DNA of 64,000 nucleotides from Bacteroidota bacterium (GTDB lineage: Bacteria > Bacteroidota > Bacteroidia > Bacteroidales > VadinHA17), in assembly GCA_016718875.1 (NCBI GenBank), contig JADKBL010000026.1, forward strand, positions 1 through 64,000, written 5' to 3'. Made by a program: the position numbers and the translations under genes. Position 1 is the stretch's first letter; every line of letters begins with the position of its first letter. Below are positions 17,988-27,409 of this stretch, one piece after another. The notes below the pieces were generated by a model. The model was given only the letters and a program-made list of their open reading frames with translations. It was not told where the DNA came from and did no database searches.

Positions 17988-18872
17988 ATGAAACTGGAGA
18001 ACTACAGGCTTATAAAGGACCCCGACAAGTCATTTATTTTACATCATGAGACTCACAGTTTTTCGAAATGGCACTATCATCCTGAATATGAGTTGGTACT
18101 GATAAAAAAAGGAAAAGGAAGAAGACTAGTTGGTGATACTATTGACAGGTTCAGGCAGAATGACCTGATTCTCGTCGGATCATATCTTCCTCATGCATGG
18201 ATATGTGATGACAAGTTCAACTCCCTTCAAAAAGGTTTTCAGGGAGAAGCAATTGTAATTCAGTTCATTTATGATTTTCTTGGTCCGCAGTTCATGGAGA
18301 TCCCTGAAAACAGAAAATTAAAAAAAATGCTGGAAGAATCCTCAAGGGGTATCAGATTCACAGGCAAAACCAGGGATAAAATTATTTCCCTTCTTAATGA
18401 TAGCTACAAACTTGAAGGTTCTGATCAGCTTCATCTTATGATGACTATATTTAACCTCATGTCAAAGACCCCGGAGTATACTCTTCTTTCAAGTGCCGGA
18501 TTCATGGAGCCATATCATAAGCAAGGCAATGAACCTGTTCAGAAAGCCATTGATCATATACTTCACAATTTTCAAAGGAAAATTAGAGTGAATGAAATGC
18601 TTGGGATAACCAACATGTCAGATACTCCATTCTGTTCGTCCTTTAAGAGAATTACCAGGATGACATTCAAGGAATACCTGTTGAATGCGAGAATAGGTTA
18701 TGCCTGTAAGCTTCTTTCAAGTAGCCAGTTGTCTATTGCAAATATAGCGTATGACTGCGGATTTGACAATCTCTCAAACTTTAACCAGAAGTTTAAAAGA
18801 ATTAAAAAAGAAACCCCTTCGTCCTTCCGCAAAAAGGCTGAAAGCCTTAAAATATATCCTAAAGAAGGTTAA
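17988..18872 (+). CDS. AraC-family transcriptional regulator
   Basis: 294 residues. The N-terminal half is a cupin-like sensing domain (HYHPEYELVLIKKGKGRRLVGD, then LVGSYLPHAW). The C-terminal hundred residues form the double helix-turn-helix of AraC/XylS proteins, with RKIRVNEMLGITNMSDTPFCSSFKRITRMTF and the family signature LSIANIAYDCGFDNLSNFNQKFKRI. It most likely senses a sugar or breakdown product and activates the divergent GH31 operon, and possibly the 21-33 kb genes. The unusual first helix-turn-helix (NMSDTPFCSSFKR) still keeps the F-x-x-x-F-K core. No frameshift. Confidence 0.9.
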   Translation: MKLENYRLIKDPDKSFILHHETHSFSKWHYHPEYELVLIKKGKGRRLVGDTIDRFRQNDLILVGSYLPHAWICDDKFNSLQKGFQGEAIVIQFIYDFLGPQFMEIPENRKLKKMLEESSRGIRFTGKTRDKIISLLNDSYKLEGSDQLHLMMTIFNLMSKTPEYTLLSSAGFMEPYHKQGNEPVQKAIDHILHNFQRKIRVNEMLGITNMSDTPFCSSFKRITRMTFKEYLLNARIGYACKLLSSSQLSIANIAYDCGFDNLSNFNQKFKRIKKETPSSFRKKAESLKIYPKEG

Positions 18873-18955
18873 ATGAACATTACTTATGGAAATAATTCAT
18901 ATATTTTCAGAGGATTATATTATTGCATCTGCCATAGTTTTAAAACAAAGTAATT

Positions 18956-20077
18956 ATGAAAATAAGTAAACTACTGATTATCACAGTACTCCTGGCCAAT
19001 ATCGGATTAGTCTATGCTGAAGATCCTAAAACTCTGGAGATAGGTGCTTCTGCACCAGCATTCTCCCTTCCCGGGACAGACGGCAAGACATACACACTTA
19101 ACAGCTTCAGTAAAGACAAGATCCTCGTTATAATATTCACGGCCAACCACTGCCCAACTGCCCAGGCTTATGAGGATAGGGTTGAAAAGCTATACAATGA
19201 ATTCACACCAAAGGGTGTTGGATTCGTTCTGGTTTCCCCAAATCACCCCCAGGCAGTCTGCCTCGAGGAATTAGGCTATACCGACCTTGCCGATAGTTTT
19301 GAGGAGATGAAGTTAAGGGCTAAGGATAAGAACTACCGTATGCCATATCTTTATGATGGTGACAAGCAGGAGATGGCTAATGCCTATGGTCCTACCACCA
19401 CACCTCATGTCTTTATTTTTGATTCACAACGCAAACTGCGTTTCTGCGGACGAATCGACGAAATGGAAAATCCTTATGAGAAAGCAATGGAGCACGATAC
19501 CCGAAATGCCATTGTTGCACTCCTTGATGGAAAACAGGTGCCGGTTGAAAAGACAAAAACATTCGGATGCTCAATCAAGTGGGCAAGCAAGGTGGAATGG
19601 AGAAACAAGTATGATGCCGACTGGAAAAAGAAACCCGTAGAGGTGACAGAAGCTGACCTTGATGCGATAAAAGAAGTTCTGGCCAACAAATCAAACAAAT
19701 ACCGTCTTATTAATGTGTGGGCTACATGGTGCGGACCCTGTGTTATTGAGTATCCCGAGTTTGTTACCATGCAGAGAATGTATGGCGCCCGCGATTTTGA
19801 ATTTGTTTCGATCAGCACTGACGGATTAAAGAAGAAAGACAAGGTGCTGGAGTTTCTGAAAGATAAAAACTCTGCAGTTAAAAACTATCTCTATTCCTCC
19901 GAAAACAAATACCCTCTGATAGAGGCAGTTGATAAAAACTGGTCAGGGTCTCTTCCTTACACTCTTCTGGTTGCACCCGGAGGCAAAGTTGTCTATGCTC
20001 ACAGCGGTGTTATCGATCCAGGTGAGGTAAAGAAAGAGATAATGATGGTTATAGGAAGGTTTTTTGCTGATGATTGA
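18956..20077 (+). CDS. Secreted two-domain thioredoxin-fold protein (redoxin plus TlpA/ResA-like)
   Basis: 373 residues with a signal peptide (about 1-21, cleavage near VYA-EDP). Domain 1 (about 25-190) is an AhpC/TSA-like redoxin. Its active-site region reads NHCPTAQ, so a single Cys66 replaces a CxxC pair. Domain 2 (about 220-370) is a TlpA/ResA-type thioredoxin with WATWCGPC, Cys259 and Cys262. The combination suggests a periplasmic thiol reductant or peroxide-handling protein. It stands between the AraC regulator and the carbohydrate genes, and whether it belongs to the same regulon is unclear. Confidence 0.85.
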   Translation: MKISKLLIITVLLANIGLVYAEDPKTLEIGASAPAFSLPGTDGKTYTLNSFSKDKILVIIFTANHCPTAQAYEDRVEKLYNEFTPKGVGFVLVSPNHPQAVCLEELGYTDLADSFEEMKLRAKDKNYRMPYLYDGDKQEMANAYGPTTTPHVFIFDSQRKLRFCGRIDEMENPYEKAMEHDTRNAIVALLDGKQVPVEKTKTFGCSIKWASKVEWRNKYDADWKKKPVEVTEADLDAIKEVLANKSNKYRLINVWATWCGPCVIEYPEFVTMQRMYGARDFEFVSISTDGLKKKDKVLEFLKDKNSAVKNYLYSSENKYPLIEAVDKNWSGSLPYTLLVAPGGKVVYAHSGVIDPGEVKKEIMMVIGRFFADD

Positions 20078-20093
20078 TTTTTCTGAAATCCAT

Positions 20094-20185
20094 TTAACCA
20101 CAGAGGACACAGAGAAAATTCACAGAGGGCACAGAGAATCAAAACCAGAATACTCCTTTGTGTCCTTTGTGATCTCTGTGGTTAA
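20094..20185. repeat. Dispersed palindromic repeat, family A, copy 1
   Basis: The left arm TTAACCACAGAGGACACAG (from 20094) and the right arm ending CTCTGTGGTTAA (to 20185) are inverted, with internal CACAGAGGGCACAG and TGTCCTTTGTG sub-repeats. The transcript would fold into a long hairpin between the thioredoxin-fold and sugar-isomerase genes. About fourteen full or partial copies occur in the window. Confidence 0.85.
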
Positions 20186-20200
20186 TATAAAAATTATACA

Positions 20201-21151
20201 ATGACAAATAAATTATCGCGCCGCAATTTTGCCAGGCTGACACTTGCAGGAAGTGCCTCGCTTTTGGCAGTTAAAGGTTTTGGTATTAATTCAGATAACC
20301 AGGGAGCATCGGGATGTATCCGCCTGGGAGGACCGGTATTCGGTGATCTCAAAGACCCGGGTGCCTGGGTAAAAGCCGTTAAGGCAAAAGGATACAGTGC
20401 CTCCTACTGCCCGGTATCTCCGGGAACTGATGAAAAAATAGTAAAAGCCTTTGAGAAGGCTGCAAAGGATGCTGATATTATCATTTCTGAAGTAGGCGCA
20501 TGGAGCAATCCGATAAGTAAAAATGAAAAAGAGAGGAATGATGCTCTTAAAAAATGCAAGGAAGCACTGGCGCTGGCTGATCTTATCGGTGCAAACTGTT
20601 GTGTGAATATTACAGGGTCCCGCGGAGAAAAGTGGGATGGCCCTGATCCTGAAAATCTTACAAAAGAGACTTTCGACATTATTGTTCAGTCAACAAGGGA
20701 AATCATTGATGCAGTCAAGCCTGTCAGGACCTTCTATACCCTGGAAACAATGCCATGGGCTTATCCCGATTCACCTGACTCATATCTTCAGCTTATTAAG
20801 GCAATCGACAGGAAACAACTGGGTGTTCACCTCGATCCGGTCAACATGATCAATTCCCCTGAGAGATATTATAAGAACGGAGCCTTTATCAAGGATTGTT
20901 TTGCCAAACTTGGCCCATTCATTAAAAACTGCCATGCAAAGGATATAAGACTTGGCACAAATCTTACCGTTCATCTCGATGAAGTAATAATAGGTACCGG
21001 GGGCCTTGATTACAGGGTATTCCTTACAGAACTCAGCAAACTGAAGAATGTACCTCTGATGCTTGAACACCTGAAAACACCTGAAGAGTATGACCAGGCA
21101 GCAGCAGCAGTAAGAAAGGCAGCTGTTTCAGCCGGAATAAAATTCTGCTGA
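20201..21151 (+). CDS. Exported sugar phosphate isomerase/epimerase-like TIM-barrel protein
   Basis: 316 residues. The N-terminus NKLSRRNFARLTLAGSASLLA is a twin-arginine (SRRNF) signal. The body is an AP-endonuclease-2/xylose-isomerase-like barrel with metal-ligand candidates at ETMPW, HLDPVN, NCHAKD and the Glu of LDEVIIGTG. Family members isomerise or epimerise sugars, and Tat export with bound metal is common for Bacteroidota homologues in glycan loci. The GTGGLDYRVFL segment is typical of this subfamily. It lies 55 bp upstream of a DUF4091 gene on the same strand, so it is probably part of the carbohydrate operon. Confidence 0.85.
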   Translation: MTNKLSRRNFARLTLAGSASLLAVKGFGINSDNQGASGCIRLGGPVFGDLKDPGAWVKAVKAKGYSASYCPVSPGTDEKIVKAFEKAAKDADIIISEVGAWSNPISKNEKERNDALKKCKEALALADLIGANCCVNITGSRGEKWDGPDPENLTKETFDIIVQSTREIIDAVKPVRTFYTLETMPWAYPDSPDSYLQLIKAIDRKQLGVHLDPVNMINSPERYYKNGAFIKDCFAKLGPFIKNCHAKDIRLGTNLTVHLDEVIIGTGGLDYRVFLTELSKLKNVPLMLEHLKTPEEYDQAAAAVRKAAVSAGIKFC

Positions 21152-21206
21152 AATTAAAACTAAAAATATGCTTACTTATAAACATGCTGCTTATCATTAG
21201 GTCAAC

Positions 21207-23006
21207 ATGAGAATACTGATTTTGACACTAGTCATTTTTATTACCGGTTTATCGGCTTTCAGCCAGGTAAGAGATGCCTGGGTTGTTGGAGACGGGGAGA
21301 AAATATTCCGCAATGATGATAGCAATCCTGCCAGAAAAAGCAATTTCATCTGGGACGGAAATGTAATAAAATTAAAAGGACTTTATAACGAAGTGCTTGG
21401 ATTCCAGATAATTGTTGAAGCTGAGAAAAAGGGAGCAAAGGCAATTGAGATTTCGGTTGATTCGCCGGTTGAAAAAAAATCAGGGAAGGTAATTGGTGGT
21501 TCAACACTAAAATTCGGACCCGGAGGAACTATAGAAGTCTTTAGTGAGCATTACCTGCATGTGGTAGATTCAACCCGGCCCAACTGGTTTTACGGTTCGG
21601 CAGCCGCAGCCCCGAAAAAGATGACAGGATGGATCCCCGATGCTCTTATCCCTTCTGATGCGATGCCAGGAAGAGGAGGATTTCCCCTGGATATCCCTGC
21701 AGTCAATGCCAGAGACAAACATTTTCAGGAGCGTTCATTTCAGAACCAGGGATTCTGGGTTGATATTCACCTTCCCCGCGATCAGAAAAGCTTTCCACCG
21801 GGAATATATAATAGTAAAATAAAGGTACTTGAAGGAGGAAAGGTAGTTAAAGAGATGGACCTTGAGCTGACCCTTTTACCATTCTATCTGTCAGATACAA
21901 ATGCAACAAATATATGGGCCTTCAACGGTGATATAGGCAACTATTTTCCGGGCGTGTCGCAGGAAAATCTTGACAAAATGATAAAATCCGAAGCTCACAG
22001 ACACAGGATAAACATGTCGGGAGGCTTTGATGTAAATAGTTCTCCCTTTAACCGGGAGAAGATGGAGAGTTACAAACCATATCTCGATGGAAGTGCCTTT
22101 ACTCCTGCAAATGGTTATCACGGACCTGGTGAAGGAGCGGGTGAAGCACTTTTCCCTATTGGAATGTATGGAGGCAATGTACTTGGCAGTAACAAAGAAG
22201 AAGCCTGGATACAATCAGATCTATGGGTTGACTGGTTTAAGAAAAATGCTCCCGGAATAACCTTTTTCTGGTATATAATTGATGAACCAACACCGCCTGT
22301 ATTTGCCCTGGTAAAGGAGAAGGCAGGGTGGATCAAAAGTAATCCCGGCATTGGGAAAACTCTGCCGGTTTTTACAACATCGCATTACAGGGAAGAGCTG
22401 GCCGGAAGCATAGATATTTGGGCAGCCTACGATGGAGTCGACCTGAAGATATTACCATCTCTGCGCGCTAAGGGAGGAGATTACTGGTTCTATAACGGAA
22501 ACAGGCCCCGCATTGGGTCAGTGATACTTGAGGGAGATGGGATCGACTACAGGGTAAATCCATGGATATTATATAAATATGGTATTAACCAGTGGTTTAT
22601 ATGGGAGACCACCCACTGGCAGCATAATTCACAGGGACCAAAGGGACGATTACATCAGAACATTTTTTCAAATCCTCTTACATTCATTAACAACAGCCTG
22701 GAATTCGGAAATGGCGACGGAATTCTTTTCTATCCCGGAAAGATGCCTTTCTATCCCGACGAGGACAGGGGCCTGAACCGGCTTTTACCATCCATCAGGT
22801 TAAAAAACCTCCGAAGGGGACAACAGGATGCAGTACTGATGAAGATGGCTGAACAAAAAGCCGGCAGGGAGGCAGTGATGAATCTGATAAACAGGATAGT
22901 TCCAAAAGCAATGAGTGAAGTCGAAATGAGTGATAAGGTACAATGGTCAGAAAACAGCAGAGACTATGATAAGGTGCGGGATGAGCTGCTGCAGTTATTG
23001 AAATAA
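21207..23006 (+). CDS. Secreted DUF4091-type (GH123-like) hydrolase
   Basis: 599 residues with a signal peptide (MRILILTLVIFITGLSAFSQ). After an N-terminal beta-sandwich region (about 25-235), a barrel domain has the acidic pair D359-E360 in FFWYIIDEPTPP. It ends in RLKNLRRGQQDAVLMKMAEQ, the DUF4091 end motif. It is distantly similar in layout to the lipoprotein at 12312-14063 but not a close copy. The activity is probably a glycosidase of the GH123-like group; the substrate is unknown. It is 15 bp upstream of the next hydrolase, so the two are probably co-expressed. Confidence 0.75.
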   Translation: MRILILTLVIFITGLSAFSQVRDAWVVGDGEKIFRNDDSNPARKSNFIWDGNVIKLKGLYNEVLGFQIIVEAEKKGAKAIEISVDSPVEKKSGKVIGGSTLKFGPGGTIEVFSEHYLHVVDSTRPNWFYGSAAAAPKKMTGWIPDALIPSDAMPGRGGFPLDIPAVNARDKHFQERSFQNQGFWVDIHLPRDQKSFPPGIYNSKIKVLEGGKVVKEMDLELTLLPFYLSDTNATNIWAFNGDIGNYFPGVSQENLDKMIKSEAHRHRINMSGGFDVNSSPFNREKMESYKPYLDGSAFTPANGYHGPGEGAGEALFPIGMYGGNVLGSNKEEAWIQSDLWVDWFKKNAPGITFFWYIIDEPTPPVFALVKEKAGWIKSNPGIGKTLPVFTTSHYREELAGSIDIWAAYDGVDLKILPSLRAKGGDYWFYNGNRPRIGSVILEGDGIDYRVNPWILYKYGINQWFIWETTHWQHNSQGPKGRLHQNIFSNPLTFINNSLEFGNGDGILFYPGKMPFYPDEDRGLNRLLPSIRLKNLRRGQQDAVLMKMAEQKAGREAVMNLINRIVPKAMSEVEMSDKVQWSENSRDYDKVRDELLQLLK

Positions 23007-23021
23007 ATCAATTATATAATT

Positions 23022-24899
23022 ATGAAGAACCGCTGGATAATTATTCTGCCCGTTTTAATCTTCTTCTTAACAGCCTGTTCAGAAAATAATAATTCATTTA
23101 TTGTGAAGTTTGAAGGCAATTATCCTGAAATGAAATGGCCGTTAAAAGAGCTGAATAGTAAAATGCCTGCAGACTGGTCAGGATCCGGATTTCTGACATT
23201 TGAGATGAATTCCTCTACTACACAGCGCTTTGAACTCAGGGTTTATGACAAGAGCGGTATCAGGATATTGCAGATATTACCCTTTCAGGGTGCATGGGTA
23301 AGAGCATCCATACCCCTGACATATTTCATGAAGATGAACACCGAAGGAACGGATCAGGCTGCGATCTGGAAGACGCCCAGGCCTGGTTACTGGATAGGAT
23401 TTACAAGATCGGTAGGAGCTGTTAACAATATCGATTCGATTGGAGTTGCTATGAAGCTGCCGGCAGGGTCCCCAACTCTTGAGCTTCGTAACTTCAGGCT
23501 TACCGCTGCAGCGGAAGATACTATTCTGGCAGCTTATCCCCTTGTTGATGAATTTGGCCAGTGGATCCCTGCAGAATGGAGTGGCAAAGCCACTTCTGCC
23601 GAAGATCTTAAAACTGCATGGGCTGAGGAGGAAAAATCATTTGAAAATGTCAAAACCATAGCTTCGGAATATGGCGGATTTGCTGGTACAAAAGCAAGAG
23701 CCACAGGATTTTTCAGGGTAGAAAAGATAAATGAGAAATGGTGGTTTGTCGATCCGTCAGGACAGCTCTTCTTTTCAAATGGAAGCTGCTGTATTGAACC
23801 AAATTCTGATCTCTCAAGGACAGAAGGCCGCGAATATATTTTTACAAAACTGCCCCCTGCAGATCTTTCCCCTTCCATGAATCCTTCAGGCAGGAAAAGA
23901 AATGCATCGTTTTATACCTGGAACCTTTATCGCCGCTTTGGTGATAAATGGTACCAGGAATGGATGGAACTTACCTCCGAACGAATGAAAAACTGGGGGC
24001 TCAATACTGTCGGAAACTGGTCGGATACCGATCTTGGTAAAAACAGAAAGATCCCATATGTGGCTAACCTTACAGGATGGGGAATTCAAAGCGGGAAAAT
24101 GGGAATGCCGGATGTTTATGAACCTGGATATTCAAAGATGGTAGACTCTGCCGCTTTAATACAATGCTCTAAATATAAAAATGATCCGTATCTGCTGGGC
24201 TACTTCATTGGCAATGAACCTCCATGGCCGGGAAGGGAACAGGAGCTGGCAGAACTTATACTCGGAGGTGAACCATCAGCAATGAAAACTGCTATGGAAA
24301 AGTATCTTGATGGCAATGATACACCAGAGAAAAGAAAAGAGTTTATTTACAGGACTTATAAATTATTCCTTGAGACTGTCTGCTCGGCAATAAAAAAATA
24401 TGATGCTAACCATCTCAATCTCGGATTCCGCCTGGGAGGAGTAAATCCCGATGAAATGATCGCAACATCAAAAGAATACTTCGATGTATTCAGCATTAAC
24501 ATTTACAGTTATTCGGCAGACCATAAAATAATTCAGAATATCTATGATCTGACAGGACTTCCGGTTATAATAGGGGAATTCCACTTTGGAATAGCCGGTC
24601 ACGGACTGGCACCCGGGCTTGCACAGACAAAAAATCTTGAGGAAAGAGCCGTTGCATACAGATATTATGTAGAGAATGCCGCAGCTCATCCGGCACTGAT
24701 CGGAACTCACTGGTTCCAGTGGATCGATCAGCCGGTGACAGGAAGATTTGACGGAGAGAATTACAATATCGGATTTGTGGATGTAACTGACAGGCCGTAT
24801 CAGGATATGGTTACAGCTTCGAAGGAATTGTACAAAAGGCTCTATTCAGTTCATGCAGGCGATGAACCTCCGGTAAGCAGAAAAGCGGTTGTTCAGTAA
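23022..24899 (+). CDS. Lipoprotein clan GH-A glycoside hydrolase (agarase-like)
   Basis: 625 residues. The lipoprotein signal LPVLIFFLTAC places Cys19 as the lipid-anchored residue. An N-terminal beta-sandwich (about 30-170) resembles a carbohydrate-binding module. The catalytic barrel has the acid/base candidate E399 in YFIGNEPPW and the nucleophile candidate E519 in LPVIIGEFHFG, the spacing and strands expected in clan GH-A. Overall resemblance is to beta-agarase/GH50-like proteins, but the family number is uncertain. It probably sits on the outer membrane and acts with the two DUF4091 proteins. Confidence 0.75.
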   Translation: MKNRWIIILPVLIFFLTACSENNNSFIVKFEGNYPEMKWPLKELNSKMPADWSGSGFLTFEMNSSTTQRFELRVYDKSGIRILQILPFQGAWVRASIPLTYFMKMNTEGTDQAAIWKTPRPGYWIGFTRSVGAVNNIDSIGVAMKLPAGSPTLELRNFRLTAAAEDTILAAYPLVDEFGQWIPAEWSGKATSAEDLKTAWAEEEKSFENVKTIASEYGGFAGTKARATGFFRVEKINEKWWFVDPSGQLFFSNGSCCIEPNSDLSRTEGREYIFTKLPPADLSPSMNPSGRKRNASFYTWNLYRRFGDKWYQEWMELTSERMKNWGLNTVGNWSDTDLGKNRKIPYVANLTGWGIQSGKMGMPDVYEPGYSKMVDSAALIQCSKYKNDPYLLGYFIGNEPPWPGREQELAELILGGEPSAMKTAMEKYLDGNDTPEKRKEFIYRTYKLFLETVCSAIKKYDANHLNLGFRLGGVNPDEMIATSKEYFDVFSINIYSYSADHKIIQNIYDLTGLPVIIGEFHFGIAGHGLAPGLAQTKNLEERAVAYRYYVENAAAHPALIGTHWFQWIDQPVTGRFDGENYNIGFVDVTDRPYQDMVTASKELYKRLYSVHAGDEPPVSRKAVVQ

Positions 24900-24950
24900 G
24901 ATTATGAACTATTTTTGGGTAACATTATATTCAAAGAACAAAAACAGACC

Positions 24951-26066
24951 ATGACAAAACCAAATCAATTCATCCAGCCCCAGGAAAGGATCCTGTCAGT
25001 AGATTTTTTCAGAGGGTTTACAATGTTCCTGCTTATTGGTGAAAGCACAATGCTTTATGAGCATCTGAATGAGTTTGGAGGAACAGGAATAATTCACTTT
25101 TTTGCAACACAGCTTAGCCATCACGAATGGAACGGTCTCAGGTTCTGGGATCTGATCCAGCCATTCTTTATGACAATTGTCGGTGTTTCAATCCCTTTTG
25201 CTGTAGCAAACAGGAAAAAGAAAGGTGATACAGACAGGACAATCCTGATGCATGCTTTTAAACGTTCGCTGATTCTGCTCTTCTTAGGTTGGGCAATCTA
25301 CTGCATCGGCCCCGGCAAAATTGTATGGAGATTTCAGAATGTGCTTGCACAACTTTCATTCACTTATATTGTCGCATTCCTGATAATGAACAAAAGTGCA
25401 AAATTCCAGATAGCATTCACACTGATTCTTCTGCTTCTTATCGATCTGGCTTACAGATTCTTCCCCGTTGAAGGATTCAACCAGCCATGGGTCCCGTATA
25501 AAAATCTTGGAGCATGGTTTAACCAGGTCGTGGAAGGGACTGACAAGACCAGCATCTGGGCCACACTTAACTTTGTCTCCACAACAGCACATACAGTGTG
25601 GGGTGTTCTGGCAGGAAAATTACTTATGAGCGATAAACCGGCCACTGAAAAGATAAAGATCCTGATCGTGGCAGGGGTTATTGGACTTGCTGTTGGCTTT
25701 GGCCTCGACTGGCTCAGCATTACACCGATAATCAAAAAGATAGCGACAGCTTCATTTGTATTTGCAAGTGCAGGATGGACACTTTTGGCTCTATGTTTTT
25801 CTTACTGGCTGATAGACGTGAAAAAGAAGTTTATTAATAGTGTAAAGCCTTTCTTAATTGTAGGTATGAACTGTATAGCAATCTATGTTTTCTTTGAGGT
25901 TGGCGGTGCAAGTCTGTTATATAAAATTTTTACCCCTTTCACTACATCATTGCTTACATGGGCAGGAACACTTACGGTCGGAGTTGCTACAAGCCTAATC
26001 GTATGGGCAGCTGAGTGGTATATGTGTTATTGGCTGTATAAAAACAAAATATTCATAAAAATATAA
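24951..26066 (+). CDS. DUF5009/NagX-like membrane acyltransferase, paralogue 1
   Basis: 372 residues. The ATG at 24951 (MTKPNQF) is preferred to an upstream TTG at 24915. The protein has about ten hydrophobic helices and the family hallmarks ILSVDFFRGFTMFLLI at the N-terminus, HHEWNGLRFWDLIQPFFMTI and QNVLAQLSFTYI. Homologues include human HGSNAT, which moves acetyl groups across the lysosomal membrane to glucosamine, and bacterial NagX of N-acetylglucosamine loci. The His in LSHHEWNG is the candidate active residue. It follows the hydrolase gene by about 50 bp, fitting a role in glycan or amino-sugar processing. Confidence 0.82.
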   Translation: MTKPNQFIQPQERILSVDFFRGFTMFLLIGESTMLYEHLNEFGGTGIIHFFATQLSHHEWNGLRFWDLIQPFFMTIVGVSIPFAVANRKKKGDTDRTILMHAFKRSLILLFLGWAIYCIGPGKIVWRFQNVLAQLSFTYIVAFLIMNKSAKFQIAFTLILLLLIDLAYRFFPVEGFNQPWVPYKNLGAWFNQVVEGTDKTSIWATLNFVSTTAHTVWGVLAGKLLMSDKPATEKIKILIVAGVIGLAVGFGLDWLSITPIIKKIATASFVFASAGWTLLALCFSYWLIDVKKKFINSVKPFLIVGMNCIAIYVFFEVGGASLLYKIFTPFTTSLLTWAGTLTVGVATSLIVWAAEWYMCYWLYKNKIFIKI

Positions 26067-26067
26067 A

Positions 26068-26140
26068 ACAGGCAACAGGCATCGGGCGACAGGCGACAGG
26101 TAGCCCTGCGTCGTGCGTCGGGAGCCCTGAGCCATAAATT
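26068..26140. repeat. Degenerate 7-bp tandem array between the acyltransferase paralogues
   Basis: Units like AGGCAAC, AGGCATC and GGGCGAC repeat with 7-bp period, followed by TGCGTCG units. A similar array lies at 3916-3950 (GGCATCC, GGCAACA, GGCACCA, GGCATCA). It is non-coding, and no promoter is visible in it. Confidence 0.6.
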
Positions 26141-26147
26141 CTTTAAT

Positions 26148-27248
26148 ATGAGTACTCCAATTCAGGCAGAAAAAGCACCCGATCGTGTATTATCGGTCGA
26201 TTTCTTCAGAGGTTTCACAATGTTCATGCTGGTGACCGGCGTTACGAACATTTTCCACGAGCTGGCGCAGAACAACATGGGAGGTTCTGTAATTGCCTTA
26301 TTAAGCAAGCAGTTTGAACATGCGGAATGGAACGGATTATATGCATGGGATCTTGTGCAACCTTTCTTTATGTTTATTGTCGGGGTTGCCATGCCATTCT
26401 CCATGGCAAAAAGGATAGCACGCGGTGACTCCTGGAAACAGGCATTTCTGCATGCATTATCACGCTCATTCTGGCTTCTTGCACTTGGTTTCATGCTTGG
26501 CTCTGACCGTGATTCATATGCTTTTCAGAACGTGCTTGCACAGCTTTCATTCACATACATTGTTGCATTCCTGCTGATGCGATCAGACTTTAAAATTCAG
26601 ATTGCTGTTTCGTTTGCTTTGATCATCCTTTCAGATGTTATCTACAGGGTATTTCCGGTAGATGGTTTTAACCAGCCATTCACTCCCGACAAGATTTTCG
26701 GGGCATGGGTTGACATGCTGATTTCCGGACATCTGAGTACCGGACACTGGGTTTCATTCAATGCTATTCCCACAACAGCTCATACAATATGGGGAGTGCT
26801 TGTTGGTATGCTGCTAATGAAGGACTTTTCACATAAAAAGAAGATGATGATCCTGCTGATACCCGGAGTGATCATGATTGCTGCAGGTTACCTTATGGAT
26901 CCCTTCATACCTATAATAAAAAGGATCTGCACAAGCTCTTTTGTAATTGTCAGCGGGGGCTATTGTCTTGTTGCGATGGCATTCTCATACTGGCTTATCG
27001 ACATAATGAAATACACCCGGACATTATTGTTTTTTGCAATTGTGGGAATGAATGCAATATTCATCTACCTCTTTTCAAATCTGGGAGGCAAGAACCTTCT
27101 ACGAGGGGCAGCCGATCCGTTTATTTCGAGGATATTCTTCTGGATGGGTGACGTCGGGAAAAACGTGATGGTCACAATTACTGTTGTAGCTATGGTGTGG
27201 TATATATGTTACTATCTCTATAAGAAGAAGATATTTATAAGGCTGTAG
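26148..27248 (+). CDS. DUF5009/NagX-like membrane acyltransferase, paralogue 2
   Basis: 366 residues, clearly paralogous to the preceding gene along its whole length: RVLSVDFFRGFTMFMLV, HAEWNGLYAWDLVQPFFMFIVGVAMPF, AFQNVLAQLSFTYIVAFLLM, and the same C-terminal YKKKIFIRL end. About ten membrane helices are visible. The His before EWNG is kept, so both copies should be active. The adjacent duplication with strong divergence suggests two substrates or a heteromer. The ATG at 26148 follows a low-complexity spacer without a clear promoter, so it is probably co-transcribed with paralogue 1. Confidence 0.82.
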   Translation: MSTPIQAEKAPDRVLSVDFFRGFTMFMLVTGVTNIFHELAQNNMGGSVIALLSKQFEHAEWNGLYAWDLVQPFFMFIVGVAMPFSMAKRIARGDSWKQAFLHALSRSFWLLALGFMLGSDRDSYAFQNVLAQLSFTYIVAFLLMRSDFKIQIAVSFALIILSDVIYRVFPVDGFNQPFTPDKIFGAWVDMLISGHLSTGHWVSFNAIPTTAHTIWGVLVGMLLMKDFSHKKKMMILLIPGVIMIAAGYLMDPFIPIIKRICTSSFVIVSGGYCLVAMAFSYWLIDIMKYTRTLLFFAIVGMNAIFIYLFSNLGGKNLLRGAADPFISRIFFWMGDVGKNVMVTITVVAMVWYICYYLYKKKIFIRL

Positions 27249-27310
27249 GCGTGAGGCATGAGGCGTGAGGTGTATAAGGCACGGATTACGCTTCGCTAAA
27301 TCCGCGCCAG
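27244..27310. repeat. 7-bp array followed by a TAATCCG-type hairpin repeat
   Basis: 27244-27275 carries units such as GGCGTGA and GGCATGA. 27278-27310 is a hairpin (GGCACGGATT, loop, AATCCGCGCC) that recurs in opposite orientation at 38675-38709 and 38762-38795. It lies just after the stop of the second acyltransferase and could terminate or stabilise its transcript. Confidence 0.65.
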
Positions 27311-27321
27311 CAATAAAAATA

Positions 27322-27402
27322 TTAACCACAGAGGACACAAAGAAAAAGTACATACTCTTCCTCTGTGCCCTTTGTGTAATACCTCTGTGCTCTCTGTGGT
27401 AA
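27322..27402. repeat. Dispersed palindromic repeat, family A, copy 2
   Basis: TTAACCACAGAGGACACAA (27322 on) pairs with TGTGCTCTCTGTGGTAA (to 27402). It lies between the convergent acyltransferase and DUF5107 genes, where a bidirectional terminator would be expected. Confidence 0.8.
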
Positions 27403-27409
27403 TAGATCT

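Noticed and set aside
24915..24950. TTG start for acyltransferase paralogue 1
   Set aside because: The ATG at 24951 aligns with the start of paralogue 2 and leaves a normal spacer.
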